From the NCBI GenBank assembly GCA_947372465.1, contig CANBTT010000012.1:1-64000 (forward strand): a stretch of 64,000 bases of DNA, read 5' to 3'. Made by a program: the position numbers and the translations under genes. Source of the stretch: Burkholderiales bacterium (GTDB lineage: Bacteria > Pseudomonadota > Gammaproteobacteria > Burkholderiales > Burkholderiaceae_C). The notes under the pieces were generated by a model. It had not been told where the DNA came from. It did not search any database and worked only from the letters and a program-made list of their open reading frames with translations. Within the stretch, counting starts at the first letter, position 1. Every line of letters begins with the position of its first letter. Positions 27,188-38,186 of this stretch are shown here, piece after piece.

Positions 27188-27216
27188 AGCGCTTTTTGCG
27201 CCACACCATCGGTGCC

Positions 27217-28335
27217 TCAATCCTTGTCTTCAAGCACTTCAAAGGGCACACGGTTGGCCAAGCCACACATCAACTCGTAGGCCAAGGTCTTGGCGTGGTG
27301 GGCCACGAGATCAATTTCCAAAATTTGGCCCGATGTCGATCTCCCCCACAGCGTGACCTCGGCCCCAAGGGCCTGGGTGTTTTCTGGACCTTGTAAAGGG
27401 GTTAAATCCACGCTCAGCATGTCCATGCTCACGCGACCCACGGTTTGAGTGCGTTGCCCATTGACCAAAATGGGCGTCCCAGATTCGGCCGATCTGGGGT
27501 AGCCATCGGCATACCCACACGCCACAATACCAATTTTCATCGGCCGCTGGGCCGTGAACGTTGAGCCGTAGCCCACCGTGTCACCCGCTTGCAGGTCTTG
27601 GGTGGCAATGATTTTGCTTCGCAAAGACATGGCCGGTTTCAGGCCCCAGTCTTGGGCCAGCTGTGTGGGGTGATTCACGGAGCCCCCATAAAGGGCAATC
27701 CCAATTCGAACCCAGTCTTGGGCGATTGCGTTGTTGTGAGGGTTTAAAAACAAAGCAGCACTGTTGGAGAGCGTTCTCTCGCCCATCACATCTTGACTGT
27801 GCGAATCAAAGGTGCCGAGTTGACGCAAGGTGCCACCGACCGCATCGGCATCGCTGAAATGCGTCATCAGAGAAATCTCTTCAATTTGTGGCAAGGCATT
27901 CAAGCGGCTCCACACGGATTTGAATTGTTCAGGCTTGAAGCCCAAACGATTCATGCCAGAGTTCATTTTTAAAAAAACGCGGTGGGCTTTGTGTGTTTTG
28001 TGACGACTGAGCCAATCGATTTGCTCATTGCAATGAACCGTGTGCCAAAGTTGTAGCCTAGAACAGTCCTCCAACTCGCGAGGATCAAAAACACCTTCAA
28101 GCAAGACGATCGGCCCTCTAAAGCCCAAGTCTCTGAGCGTTTGAGCTTCACAGACTTCTAAAACCCCAAACCCATCAGAGCCCCTCAAGCCCTCAAAGAC
28201 ACGCTCGATGCCGTGGCCATAGGCGTTCGCTTTTACAACGCAGAGGATTTGACTTTGTGCAGACTTTTTTCGAACACAAGAAAGATTGTCTTTCAGTGCT
28301 TTTGTATCCACAAAGGCTTTAATTGGTCGGGTCAT
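27217..28335 (-). CDS. alr: Alanine racemase
   Basis: Alr converts L- to D-alanine for peptidoglycan with PLP. The 372-residue protein has the PLP lysine motif VVKANAYGHG, the barrel motif LKMNSGMNRLGF and the catalytic-tyrosine region GYGSTFTAQ. It is convergent with hpaI and divergent from lplT, a grouping seen in Burkholderiales. DadX-type catabolic racemases look alike; I prefer the biosynthetic name because no dadA is adjacent. Confidence 0.93.
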   Translation of the reverse strand: MTRPIKAFVDTKALKDNLSCVRKKSAQSQILCVVKANAYGHGIERVFEGLRGSDGFGVLEVCEAQTLRDLGFRGPIVLLEGVFDPRELEDCSRLQLWHTVHCNEQIDWLSRHKTHKAHRVFLKMNSGMNRLGFKPEQFKSVWSRLNALPQIEEISLMTHFSDADAVGGTLRQLGTFDSHSQDVMGERTLSNSAALFLNPHNNAIAQDWVRIGIALYGGSVNHPTQLAQDWGLKPAMSLRSKIIATQDLQAGDTVGYGSTFTAQRPMKIGIVACGYADGYPRSAESGTPILVNGQRTQTVGRVSMDMLSVDLTPLQGPENTQALGAEVTLWGRSTSGQILEIDLVAHHAKTLAYELMCGLANRVPFEVLEDKD

Positions 28336-28474
28336 GCTGAAAAAAGTCTGTCACTCGTGTTATAACTGCAAAAGGTGAGATGCCCTAGCATTCTAAGAAA
28401 GAAATTCGTTGATTGAGCTGACTTTTGATATTTCGTTTGAATCTTTGTTGAAACCGCTGGTTTTGGACTTTTAA

Positions 28475-29785
28475 ATGATGAAGCAAGGTTTCTACACCAT
28501 CATGGTCGCGCAGTTTTTCAGCTCTCTTGCTGACAACGCATTGTTCGTTGCAGCCGTTGAGTTGTTGCACACCCAAGGCTACCCAGAGTGGGAGCGTGCT
28601 GCCTTGGTGCCCATGTTTGCCTTTTTCTATGTTGTTTTGGCGCCCTTTGTTGGCGCCTATGCGGATGCCAAGCCCAAGGGCGATGTGATGTTCAACAGCA
28701 ATGCGATCAAGGTGCTGGGCTGCTTTTTGATGCTATTGGGCTTGCACCCCTTGGCGGCGTATGCCCTGGTGGGACTGGGTGCGGCGGCCTACTCACCAGC
28801 CAAATACGGCATTCTCACGGAATTGTTACCCGCCTCTCAGTTGGTCAAAGCCAACGGTTGGATCGAGGGCTTGACCATCGCATCCATTATTTTGGGCGTG
28901 TTGTTGGGCGGGCAGTTGGTTGGAGACAATTTTTCTGCTTGGTTGTTGTCCTTTGACTTGCCGATGCTTGACACCGGCATCGATACCAGAGCAGAAGCCG
29001 CCATTTCGGTGATCATTTTGCTTTACGCCTTGGCCGCTTGGTTCAATACCCGCATTCCAGACACGGGCGTTCAATTGCGGCCCTTGCCTGCCGATCCCAA
29101 TCGCTCAGCGGTGGGCAATTTATGGACCTTGGCGCCAGACTTTATCGATTGCAACAAAAGACTGTGGATGGACAAGCTGGGGCAAATTTCTCTGTCAACG
29201 ACAACCCTGTTTTGGGGCGTGTCGGGTAACTTGAGATACATTGTTCTTGCTTGGAGCGCGGCGGCCCTTCACTATTCAACAACACAGGCCTCCTCCTTGG
29301 TCGGGGTGGTTGCCATTGGCACAGCAGTGGGCGCTGTCTTGGCATCTGTGAAGATGAAGCTTGAGCAAGCTCCCAATGTGATTCCATTGGGCATTGCCAT
29401 GGGCTTGATGGTGCTTGGCATGAATTTTATTCGCGACGTCTGGGTGGCTGCTCCGTTTTTGGTCTTGCTTGGCGGCTTGGGAGGGTTTTTGGTGGTCCCC
29501 ATGAACGCTTTGCTTCAGCACCGAGGCCATGTCTTGATGGGTGGGGGGCGTTCAATTGCAGTTCAAAATTTCAATGAACAAACCTGTATTTTGATCCTCG
29601 GTGGCGGGTATGCACTTTTAACGGGCTTAGGGCTAGACGCCTACGAGGCTTTGACGGGCTTTAGTATTTTGGTGGCCTCCGTGATGTGGCTGATCAAGAA
29701 GTGGCATGAAAGCAATTTGGAACACCATTCCGAGGAGTTGAGTCGGCTCTTGGAAGAGGTGAGGCGTGAGGAATCGAAGAGCTGA
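28475..29785 (+). CDS. lplT: Lysophospholipid transporter LplT
   Basis: LplT is an MFS protein that flips lysophospholipids across the inner membrane for re-acylation. The 436-residue product begins MMKQGFYTIMVAQFFSSLAD, the family pattern, and has about 12 membrane segments. The fused acyltransferase (Aas) seen in some bacteria is absent. The alternative start is the second ATG (28478). It is followed after 12 nt by glutathione peroxidase. Confidence 0.88.
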   Translation: MMKQGFYTIMVAQFFSSLADNALFVAAVELLHTQGYPEWERAALVPMFAFFYVVLAPFVGAYADAKPKGDVMFNSNAIKVLGCFLMLLGLHPLAAYALVGLGAAAYSPAKYGILTELLPASQLVKANGWIEGLTIASIILGVLLGGQLVGDNFSAWLLSFDLPMLDTGIDTRAEAAISVIILLYALAAWFNTRIPDTGVQLRPLPADPNRSAVGNLWTLAPDFIDCNKRLWMDKLGQISLSTTTLFWGVSGNLRYIVLAWSAAALHYSTTQASSLVGVVAIGTAVGAVLASVKMKLEQAPNVIPLGIAMGLMVLGMNFIRDVWVAAPFLVLLGGLGGFLVVPMNALLQHRGHVLMGGGRSIAVQNFNEQTCILILGGGYALLTGLGLDAYEALTGFSILVASVMWLIKKWHESNLEHHSEELSRLLEEVRREESKS

Positions 29786-29797
29786 GGGGTGCATCAA

Positions 29798-30295
29798 ATG
29801 AAAACAGCAAGCATTTACGACTTTAAAGCCCTTTCTATTGAGGGCGAGGACATCGATTTCAATCAATACAAAGGGCAGGTGCTGCTGATTGTGAACACGG
29901 CCAGTGCCTGCGGTTTTACCCCGCAACTCAAAGAGCTGCAGCAGCTGCATCAAGAGTTTAGCGCCCAAGGCCTTCGAGTGCTCGGTTTTCCTTGCAATCA
30001 ATTTGGGGGCCAAGAGCCCAAGGGCTCACAGGAAATTGCACAGTTTTGTGCGCTGAACTATGGCGTCGAATTCATGCTCATGCAAAAGATCGACGTCAAT
30101 GGTGACCAAGCCCATCCCCTTTTCAGCTGGCTCAAATCACAGGCGCCGGGGCTCTTGAGCACAGAGGGCATCAAATGGAATTTCACCAAATTTTTGGTCG
30201 GCAAGACGGGGCATGTGATCCATCGCTATGCCCCTCAAACCTCACCCTTGTCCATCAAAGGGGACATTGAACTCGCCTTGGGACTGGCCCAATAG
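29798..30295 (+). CDS. Glutathione peroxidase (Cys type)
   Basis: The enzyme reduces peroxides with glutathione or thioredoxin. The 165-residue sequence has the active-site Cys in NTASACGFTPQ, the Gln motif GFPCNQFGGQEP and the Trp/Asn motif KWNFTKFLV, so the tetrad is complete with Cys in place of selenocysteine. I start at the ATG at 29798 with GAGGGG upstream; a GTG three codons earlier is less likely. It is in the same direction as lplT with a 12-nt gap. Confidence 0.92.
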   Translation: MKTASIYDFKALSIEGEDIDFNQYKGQVLLIVNTASACGFTPQLKELQQLHQEFSAQGLRVLGFPCNQFGGQEPKGSQEIAQFCALNYGVEFMLMQKIDVNGDQAHPLFSWLKSQAPGLLSTEGIKWNFTKFLVGKTGHVIHRYAPQTSPLSIKGDIELALGLAQ

Positions 30296-30306
30296 GGAAC
30301 AAGCCT

Positions 30307-31560
30307 TTAACCCAGGGACTTCGACGACTCGCTCAACGCGCGGTCTAGCCACTCAATCCAGTGCTCCACAGGCAGGTGGCTGGCACTTTGAAGGTGAGAG
30401 ATGCACCCGACATTGGCGCTCAAGATCACTTGTGAGGGGGTGTTGTGCAGATGGGTCAATTTTCGATTTTTAAGCGCATTCGACACAGTGGGCTGCAAAA
30501 CGGAATAGGTCCCTGCTGAGCCGCAGCACAGGTGGGCTTCAGCCGGGGGTTCGCTCAGGCGAAACCCAAGTGCCTTAAGAAGTGTTTCAACGCGGCCTTT
30601 GATTTTTTGGCCATGTTGAAGCGTGCACGGTGGATGGAACACGGCTTGTTCAAAGTCCTTGATGACTTGGGGGCTCAAAAGGGGCAAGAGCTGGGCCGTC
30701 TCTTTTTCAAGCACTTCACAAATATCCAAGGTCATGGCGCTGACGGTTTGGGCTTTTTTTGCATAAAGAGGGTCCAAGCGCAGCACATGCGCATAGTCTT
30801 TGACCATGACGCCACAGCCTGAGGCATTCATCACAATGCAAGACACGCCCTTTTCAATCCATGGCCACCACGCATCAATATTGGCTTTCATTTGCGCATG
30901 TGCGCGTTCGGTGTCGTTCAAGTGGTGCGCCAGCGCCCCGCAACACTGCGCTTGTTTGGCCACAATGGTTTGAATCGACATCGCACTTAAAACCCGAGCC
31001 GTGGCTGAATTGACGTTGGGCATCATGGCTTCTTGTACGCAGCCTTGCAGTAAAAGCGCTTGCTTTTGATGGTGGTCTGTGGGCCAAGTGCCCGGATCTC
31101 GTCTTCGGGTGATCTTTGCCTGTAGACGTTTGGGCAAAAGAGGACGCAAAAATTGAGCGGTTATGTAGGCGGGTTTAAAGCCAGCCGAGGTCAAGCCCCT
31201 TTTTAGCAGCCAACGCACCCCTCGAGAAAGCAAGGGGCGTGGGACGGCCGCTTCAACGATTTCTCGGCCAACATCCAGAAGTTGCCCATAGTCCACGCCG
31301 CTCGGGCACGTGCTCTCACAATTGCGACAGGTCAAGCAGCGGTCTAAATGCTGCTGTGTTTTTTCGGTGGGTGTTTTGCCCTCCAGCACCTCTTTGATCA
31401 GGTAAATACGGCCTCTTGGGCCATCGAGCTCATCGCCGAGCAATTGGTAGGTTGGACAGGTGGCCGTGCAAAAGCCACAATGCACACACTTGCGCAAAAT
31501 GGACTCGCCCAGTTGACCTTGGGGGCTGAGCAAAAACTGGGGGGCAAGTTGGGTTTGCAT
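30307..31560 (-). CDS. glcF: Glycolate oxidase iron-sulfur subunit
   Basis: GlcF is the electron-transfer subunit of glycolate dehydrogenase, which oxidises glycolate to glyoxylate. The 417-residue protein has two 4Fe-4S motifs (CVHCGFCTATCPTY and CLTCRNCESTCPSG) and two CCG-type domains (QCCGALAHHL, CCGSAGTYS). It follows glcE on the same strand with a 33-nt gap. The catalytic flavoprotein gene glcD is not present in this window. Confidence 0.92.
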   Translation of the reverse strand: MQTQLAPQFLLSPQGQLGESILRKCVHCGFCTATCPTYQLLGDELDGPRGRIYLIKEVLEGKTPTEKTQQHLDRCLTCRNCESTCPSGVDYGQLLDVGREIVEAAVPRPLLSRGVRWLLKRGLTSAGFKPAYITAQFLRPLLPKRLQAKITRRRDPGTWPTDHHQKQALLLQGCVQEAMMPNVNSATARVLSAMSIQTIVAKQAQCCGALAHHLNDTERAHAQMKANIDAWWPWIEKGVSCIVMNASGCGVMVKDYAHVLRLDPLYAKKAQTVSAMTLDICEVLEKETAQLLPLLSPQVIKDFEQAVFHPPCTLQHGQKIKGRVETLLKALGFRLSEPPAEAHLCCGSAGTYSVLQPTVSNALKNRKLTHLHNTPSQVILSANVGCISHLQSASHLPVEHWIEWLDRALSESSKSLG

Positions 31561-31593
31561 AAGATCCGAATTATGGCGCCAAGCGGCGGATGG

Positions 31594-32793
31594 TCATGGG
31601 TGTGCTCGCCCGGTGTTAAAAACACCCTCAGGATCGAAGGCGCGTTGAAGTTGATTTTGCAGGTTCATCGCATTGGGCTCGACAAGGGTGTTGAGTGCTT
31701 TGAGCTTGGTGTCTTGCTCAAGGCCAGCACCCGCACGCCACAAATTCATCGATCCCCCAAGCGCTGAGACCTCTTGCTGCAACTGGATCGCTTGTGCCTC
31801 ATTTGCCCACATCCAATGCAAAGCACCAAACCACTCTGTGAAGGCGTGGTGCGCAAATGAGGGCGGACCGTGCTTCAACGCTTTGAGAGGCAAGGAGATG
31901 CGCCAAAGAGAGGCATCTGTGGCGCTTGGATTTGAGAAAAAGGGATGGGTTTGATCCCTCACGCTGTCCCAATGTGCTTGGGCTTGAAGGGCGGTGAGCT
32001 CTAGAGGACTGGACTTGAGGGCGAGCAGTTCAGCGCAAATCAAAGACACTGCAGATTGGGTTGCGGCCTTGGCCCCTTTGAGTCGAAGCACAAACGCCAT
32101 GCTTTGAGGATCTTGGGTTGCGCAGGGGTCCTTGAACCAAGAGCTTGAGTGAAGGGGTAGAGGGCGTTGTCCAAGGCGCTGCATGAGCGCCAAAGCCTCT
32201 TTGGTGGGCAGCATGGCTTTTAAGGTACAGTCGCCCAAGGTCATGGGCAAGACCTTCAAGGTCACCTCGGTGATGAGGCCCAAGGTGCCCATGGAGCTTG
32301 CGAGCACGCGCGAGACGTCGTATCCCGCTACATTTTTCATCACCTGTCCTCCAAAGACCAAGTGTTCGGCCTTGCCATTGATCAAATGGGCCCCCAAGAT
32401 GTAATCTTTGACCCCGCCCAGGCTGGCTCTTGCCGGGCCACTGAGGCCACAAGCGACCATGCCGCCGATGCTGGCGTTTCCCCCTTGGGGCTCTAGACGG
32501 TGTTGAGGGAATCTGGGCGGCTCAAAGGGCAAGCATTGCCCTTGCGCGGCCAGCAAAGCTTCCACCTCAAGCAAAGGGGTGCCGCTGGCGACTTGGATAA
32601 AGAGTTCTGTCGGTTCGTAATTGATCACACCCTTGAGCCCCAAGGTGCTCAAGGGCTCACACGCAATAGTTGTGGGCAATGGATGGTAAAAATCTTTGCT
32701 GCCCAGGCCTCGAATATGTAAGCGCGTTCGACCGCTTTTGGCTTGCAAGATGTGATCTTGCAAAGCCGCATGCTCTTGCTTGAGGTCCACCAT
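31594..32793 (-). CDS. glcE: Glycolate oxidase FAD-binding subunit
   Basis: GlcE is the second flavin subunit of glycolate dehydrogenase. The protein has an FAD-binding PCMH-type domain (GGNASIGGMVACGLSGPARA and VMKNVAGYDVSR). I use the ATG at 32793 with AAGGAGG upstream (399 residues), rejecting a frame extension to 32829. Usually the order is glcD-glcE-glcF; here the gene directly upstream is gap (111 nt away) and glcD is missing. Confidence 0.9.
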   Translation of the reverse strand: MVDLKQEHAALQDHILQAKSGRTRLHIRGLGSKDFYHPLPTTIACEPLSTLGLKGVINYEPTELFIQVASGTPLLEVEALLAAQGQCLPFEPPRFPQHRLEPQGGNASIGGMVACGLSGPARASLGGVKDYILGAHLINGKAEHLVFGGQVMKNVAGYDVSRVLASSMGTLGLITEVTLKVLPMTLGDCTLKAMLPTKEALALMQRLGQRPLPLHSSSWFKDPCATQDPQSMAFVLRLKGAKAATQSAVSLICAELLALKSSPLELTALQAQAHWDSVRDQTHPFFSNPSATDASLWRISLPLKALKHGPPSFAHHAFTEWFGALHWMWANEAQAIQLQQEVSALGGSMNLWRAGAGLEQDTKLKALNTLVEPNAMNLQNQLQRAFDPEGVFNTGRAHP

Positions 32794-32904
32794 CACAGCC
32801 TCCTTGGCTTTGTAGCGTGTGCGCACCAACAGGAGGACCGCGTCAAGGCACGCTTACAAGCGCAAAGGCATGCGTTGAACAAAAGGACCATCTCGAGAGA
32901 CCTT

Positions 32905-33912
<1,008 letters not shown>

Positions 33913-33944
33913 TTAATCTCCAGTTGTGATGGTTTTTTAGGGTT

Positions 33945-35978
33945 TTATTCTTTGAGGGCTTCTTTGACCGTTTGCGCAACCTGTTCGGGCGTGAAGCCAA
34001 AGTGTTTGAACAAATCAGCCGCCGGTGCACTTTCGCCAAATTGGTCAATGCCAACCACGGCGCAAACTTTGTATTTCCACCAAAAGTCGCGAGCACCCAT
34101 TTCAACCGCAATGGAGGGCATGCCCACGGGTAAAACGCTCTGACGGTATTCAATGGATTGAGCATCAAAGACTTGCGTACACGGCATGGAGACCACACGG
34201 GTGGCAATGCCTTGGGCGGCCAAAAGAGTTTGCGCTTTGAGGGCCAAAGAGACCTCCGAGCCTGTGGCGATGATCACCGCTTGAGCGACTTGGTCAAGAC
34301 CTGCATCTTTGGGTTCAGACAAGATGTAGCCACCTTTGATGATGTTGGACGTGTCTTTCTTGGGCGCGTGATTGAGATTTTGTCGCGAAAGCAGCAAGGC
34401 AGCAGGCCGGTCTTGGGTGCGGATGGCGTGACCCCAAGCGACAGCGGTCTCGCTGGTGTCGCATGGGCGCCAAACGTTCAATTGCGGAATGAGTCGAAGA
34501 CTTGAGGCGTGTTCAATGGATTGATGGGTTGGGCCATCTTCTCCAAGACCAATCGAGTCGTGTGTGAAAACATGGATCACTCGCAGCTTCATGAGGGCGG
34601 CCATGCGAATGGCGTTTCGACTGTAATCACTGAAGGTGAGGAAGGTGCCGCCATAAGGAATGTAGCCGCCGTGCAGGGCAACACCATTCATGATCCCTGC
34701 CATGCCAAACTCACGCACACCGTAGTTGATGTGGTTGGGGCGCTGTTCTTCGCCAACCGAGGCGATCAGGCCGCTTGGGGTGATTCGAAACGAGCCGGTT
34801 GAGCTTGTTTGAGTGAGGTTGGAGCCCGTGAGGTCGGCGCTTCCACCCAGAAGTTCGCCCAGATGAGAGGTGAGTTTTTCCAACACCATTTGTGAGGCTT
34901 TTCGGCTTGCAACGGTGGCGCCATCTTTCTCAAATTGTTCGACGAGGGATTTCACCTGGCCTTCATAAGTCATGGGCAGCGCACCACTCACGCGACGCGT
35001 CAATTGGCTTGCAAGTTCACGGTAGGTTTTTTGATAGTCTTCAAAAAGCGTGTTCCAGCTCGCCTCAAGCGCTTGGCCTTTTTGTTTTGCATCCCATTCT
35101 TTGTAGATCTCGCCAGGGATTTCAAACGGTGCGTGGCGCCAGCCAAGGGCCTCGCGGGTCAACGCGATCTCTTGTTCACCAAAGGGTTCTCCATGTGCTT
35201 TAGAGGTGTTGGCGCGGTTTGGACTGCCTTTGCCGATCGATGTTTTGCAAATGATCAGCGTTGGGGCTTCCAAGTTGTTTTTGGCAACCTCAATCGCTTT
35301 CGACAGGGCGTTCACATCGTGCCCGTCAATGGGGCCGATGACGCTCCATCCGTAGGCTTTGAACCGCTCAGGGGTGTTGTCGCTGAACCAAGGCTTGACA
35401 GCGCCATCAATGGAGATGCCGTTGTCGTCGTACATCGCAATGAGCTTGTTCAACTTCCAAGCGCCCGCCAAAGAGCAAACTTCGTGGCTGATGCCCTCCA
35501 TGAGACAGCCATCTCCCAAAAAAGTGAAGGTGTGGTGGTCCACCACTTTAAAACCTGGGCGGTTGAATTCGTGGGCGAGCAATTTTTCAGCCAAGGCCAT
35601 GCCCACCGCATTGCTCAAACCTTGGCCCAAAGGACCGGTGGTCGTCTCAACCCCTGGGGTGACGCCCACCTCGGGGTGGCCAGGCGTCTTGGAGTGCAAT
35701 TGGCGGAATTTTTTCAGATCTTCAATGCTCAAGTCATAACCACTTAAATGCAACAAGGCATACAAAAGCATGGAGGCGTGTCCATTGGACAAGACAAAGC
35801 GATCTCGATTGAGCCAATGAGGGTTTTGAGGGTTGTGTTTTAAATGATGGCCCCAAAGTGCCACAGCCATTTCTGCCATCCCGAGAGGAGCACCTGGGTG
35901 TCCAGAGTTTGCTTGTTGGACAGCATCCATGGCGAGTGCACGTATGGCGTTGGCCATATTGGATTGAGTAGGGGTCAT
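33945..35978 (-). CDS. tkt: Transketolase
   Basis: Tkt moves two-carbon units between sugar phosphates with thiamine diphosphate. The 677-residue length is usual. Motifs include [19 protein letters not shown], the thiamine-binding [12 protein letters not shown] and the pyrimidine-domain [13 protein letters not shown]. It begins the minus-strand group tkt-gap-(glcE-glcF). Confidence 0.95.
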   Translation of the reverse strand: MTPTQSNMANAIRALAMDAVQQANSGHPGAPLGMAEMAVALWGHHLKHNPQNPHWLNRDRFVLSNGHASMLLYALLHLSGYDLSIEDLKKFRQLHSKTPGHPEVGVTPGVETTTGPLGQGLSNAVGMALAEKLLAHEFNRPGFKVVDHHTFTFLGDGCLMEGISHEVCSLAGAWKLNKLIAMYDDNGISIDGAVKPWFSDNTPERFKAYGWSVIGPIDGHDVNALSKAIEVAKNNLEAPTLIICKTSIGKGSPNRANTSKAHGEPFGEQEIALTREALGWRHAPFEIPGEIYKEWDAKQKGQALEASWNTLFEDYQKTYRELASQLTRRVSGALPMTYEGQVKSLVEQFEKDGATVASRKASQMVLEKLTSHLGELLGGSADLTGSNLTQTSSTGSFRITPSGLIASVGEEQRPNHINYGVREFGMAGIMNGVALHGGYIPYGGTFLTFSDYSRNAIRMAALMKLRVIHVFTHDSIGLGEDGPTHQSIEHASSLRLIPQLNVWRPCDTSETAVAWGHAIRTQDRPAALLLSRQNLNHAPKKDTSNIIKGGYILSEPKDAGLDQVAQAVIIATGSEVSLALKAQTLLAAQGIATRVVSMPCTQVFDAQSIEYRQSVLPVGMPSIAVEMGARDFWWKYKVCAVVGIDQFGESAPAADLFKHFGFTPEQVAQTVKEALKE

Positions 35979-36184
35979 AATTTACTGGATGGAAAGAAGG
36001 GATCAGGCATGCTGATTTGAAAGGAATGCATCTTGGGATGTTGAATCTGGAAGAGCCATTTTATCTTTGGTTGGAAGCAATCTTCTATTAATTGCAACTT
36101 TGATTTGGAGCCAAGCCCAAAATTTTTGACAAGACGTGCGCATTTTGAAGACTTTCGTGCCCCACTTGGGGTTACGATGGGCGC

Positions 36185-37561
36185 ATGGCCAAAGAAAAAA
36201 CACTCTTCTCTTGCACCGAATGTGGAGGCACCAGTCCCAAATGGTTGGGCAAGTGTCCTCATTGTGAGTCTTGGAACACCTTGGTTGAAACCGTGGCCGA
36301 GAGCACAACGAACTCCAAAAATAGATACCAAAGTATGACAGCCCTGGCGCCGGCAAGCCCTTTGAGCACCTTGTCCGATATCAAAGCCACCGACGTGGAC
36401 CGCACCGCAACGGGTTTAGAGGAGCTGGACCGCGTTTTGGGCGGGGGTTTGGTGCAAGGTGGCGTGGTGCTGATGGGTGGGGATCCTGGGATTGGAAAGT
36501 CCACCTTGCTCCTTCAGGCGGTGGATCGACTTCAAAGAAACGGCACACAGGCTCTGTACGTCAGTGGCGAGGAGTCTGCCTCTCAAGTGGCGCTCAGAGC
36601 GAGGCGCTTGGGCTTGGATCACAGTCAAGTTCAAATCATGGCCGAAACGCAACTCGAGCGCATTCTTGCGACCCTGGATGCGGCGCGTCCACATGTGGCG
36701 GTGATTGACTCGATTCAGACGGTCTACTCGGAGCAACTCACGAGCGCACCCGGCTCGGTGGCCCAGGTGCGTGAATGTGCGGCGCATTTAACGCGATTGG
36801 CCAAGGCCAAAGACATCACGATCATTTTGGTCGGACACGTTACCAAAGAAGGCGCACTTGCAGGACCTCGGGTGCTTGAACACATGGTCGATACGGTGCT
36901 TTATTTTGAGGGCGATACGCATTCCAGTTTCCGTTTGGTGAGGGCCATTAAAAATCGCTTCGGCGCGGTCAATGAAATTGGTGTGTTTGCCATGACGGAG
37001 AAGGGTTTGAAGGGCGTTAGCAACCCCAGTGCCATCTTTTTATCTCAGCACCCCGAGCCCGTTGCGGGCAGTTGTGTGTTGGTCACCCTAGAGGGCACCC
37101 GTCCCTTGCTCGTTGAAATTCAAGCCTTGGTCGACTCTGGTGGTCCCAACCCAAGACGCTTGTCTGTGGGCTTGGAGCGCGATCGATTGGCCATGCTGCT
37201 CGCTGTATTGCATCGCCATGCGGGGGTGTCGTGCATGGACCAGGACGTTTTTGTCAATGCAGTTGGGGGCGTGAGGATCAGCGAGCCGGCGGCCGATTTG
37301 GCCGCCTTGCTGGCCATCCACAGCAGCTTAAAAGGGCGGGCCCTTCCGCAAGGATTCATTGCATTTGGAGAAATTGGTTTGGCCGGCGAGGTTCGACCCG
37401 CACCCAGGGGACAAGATCGCCTAAGAGAGGCGGCCAAATTGGGCTTCACTTTGGCCATGATTCCCAAGGCCAATGCGCCAAAAGCGCCCATTCAAGGCAT
37501 GAAAATCGTGGAAATTGAACGTGTTGAGCAAGCGGTGCATTGGCTCAGAGAGCATATTTAA
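36185..37561 (+). CDS. radA: DNA repair protein RadA
   Basis: RadA (Sms) is a RecA-like branch-migration ATPase. The 458-residue protein has the N-terminal zinc finger CTECGGTSPKWLGKCPHC, Walker A GGDPGIGKSTLL, the RadA-specific KNRFG motif and a Lon-like C-terminal domain. It is divergent from tkt. A start at the TTG before MAKEKTLF was not needed; the ATG at 36185 fits the family. Confidence 0.95.
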   Translation: MAKEKTLFSCTECGGTSPKWLGKCPHCESWNTLVETVAESTTNSKNRYQSMTALAPASPLSTLSDIKATDVDRTATGLEELDRVLGGGLVQGGVVLMGGDPGIGKSTLLLQAVDRLQRNGTQALYVSGEESASQVALRARRLGLDHSQVQIMAETQLERILATLDAARPHVAVIDSIQTVYSEQLTSAPGSVAQVRECAAHLTRLAKAKDITIILVGHVTKEGALAGPRVLEHMVDTVLYFEGDTHSSFRLVRAIKNRFGAVNEIGVFAMTEKGLKGVSNPSAIFLSQHPEPVAGSCVLVTLEGTRPLLVEIQALVDSGGPNPRRLSVGLERDRLAMLLAVLHRHAGVSCMDQDVFVNAVGGVRISEPAADLAALLAIHSSLKGRALPQGFIAFGEIGLAGEVRPAPRGQDRLREAAKLGFTLAMIPKANAPKAPIQGMKIVEIERVEQAVHWLREHI

Positions 37562-37694
37562 GCGAATGCGCAGGCATGACGGCTCGCGCGCCGTGGGCGC
37601 TGAGCCATTGGGCGAGCAAAGTTCCAAGAATTCACGCGCCTAGGCTCTAGAATAGGAGATCTTTTTTTTGGGCGGCCAACAGGTCGGAGTTTCG

Positions 37695-38132
37695 ATGCAA
37701 TTTAACAATATTTTGATGCCTGCCGTGGCCTTGGTGGTCATTGTTTGGGCCTACGACAGCATGCAGTGGCTAGGGGTGGGTTTGGCGGTATCGGCCATGG
37801 TCATGTGGCTTTTGTTGCACTACACCCGCTTGATTCATATTTTTAACCGGGCCTCTAAGCGTCCCATTGGCTTTGTAGACAGCGCCGTGATGATGCATGT
37901 GAAAATCAAAAAAGGCATGCCTTTGCTGAAAGTGATTGCCTTGACCAGGAGTTTGGGGCAAAAGCAAGGGGAGATGACGAATCCGCCGGTTGACCCAGAA
38001 ATTTATACATGGACGGATGCCTCCAACAGTTTTGTACGATGTGAGTTTGTGGGTGGACGATTGACGGCGTGGGAGCTCCATCGTCCACAAGAAAACACAG
38101 CCAGCAGCCATAACGCTTTAGAATCGGCGTAG
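37695..38132 (+). CDS. Small membrane-anchored protein of unknown function
   Basis: I do not recognise the family. The 145-residue product has two hydrophobic segments close together (about residues 5-40), then a soluble, basic part ending with a polar tail. GGAG lies 5 nt before the ATG at 37695; a TTG nine codons upstream is less likely. It lies between radA and ilvE in the same direction. A cytoplasmic domain after the second segment is my inference. Confidence 0.65.
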   Translation: MQFNNILMPAVALVVIVWAYDSMQWLGVGLAVSAMVMWLLLHYTRLIHIFNRASKRPIGFVDSAVMMHVKIKKGMPLLKVIALTRSLGQKQGEMTNPPVDPEIYTWTDASNSFVRCEFVGGRLTAWELHRPQENTASSHNALESA

Positions 38133-38137
38133 AGACG

Positions 38138-38165
38138 TTGAAAAGAGAAATGTAAAATTTAAATA
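38138..38165 (+). promoter_or_regulatory. Putative promoter for ilvE
   Basis: TTGAAA (38138-38143) and TAAATA (38160-38165) are spaced by 16 nt, 21 nt before the ilvE start. The AT-rich stretch contrasts with surrounding coding DNA. Confidence 0.4.
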
Positions 38166-38186
38166 AGTCAATGAAAGAGGACAACG

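Noticed and set aside
36126-36154. TTGACA upstream of radA as a promoter
   Set aside because: The -35 is perfect but no acceptable -10 lies 16-19 nt downstream.
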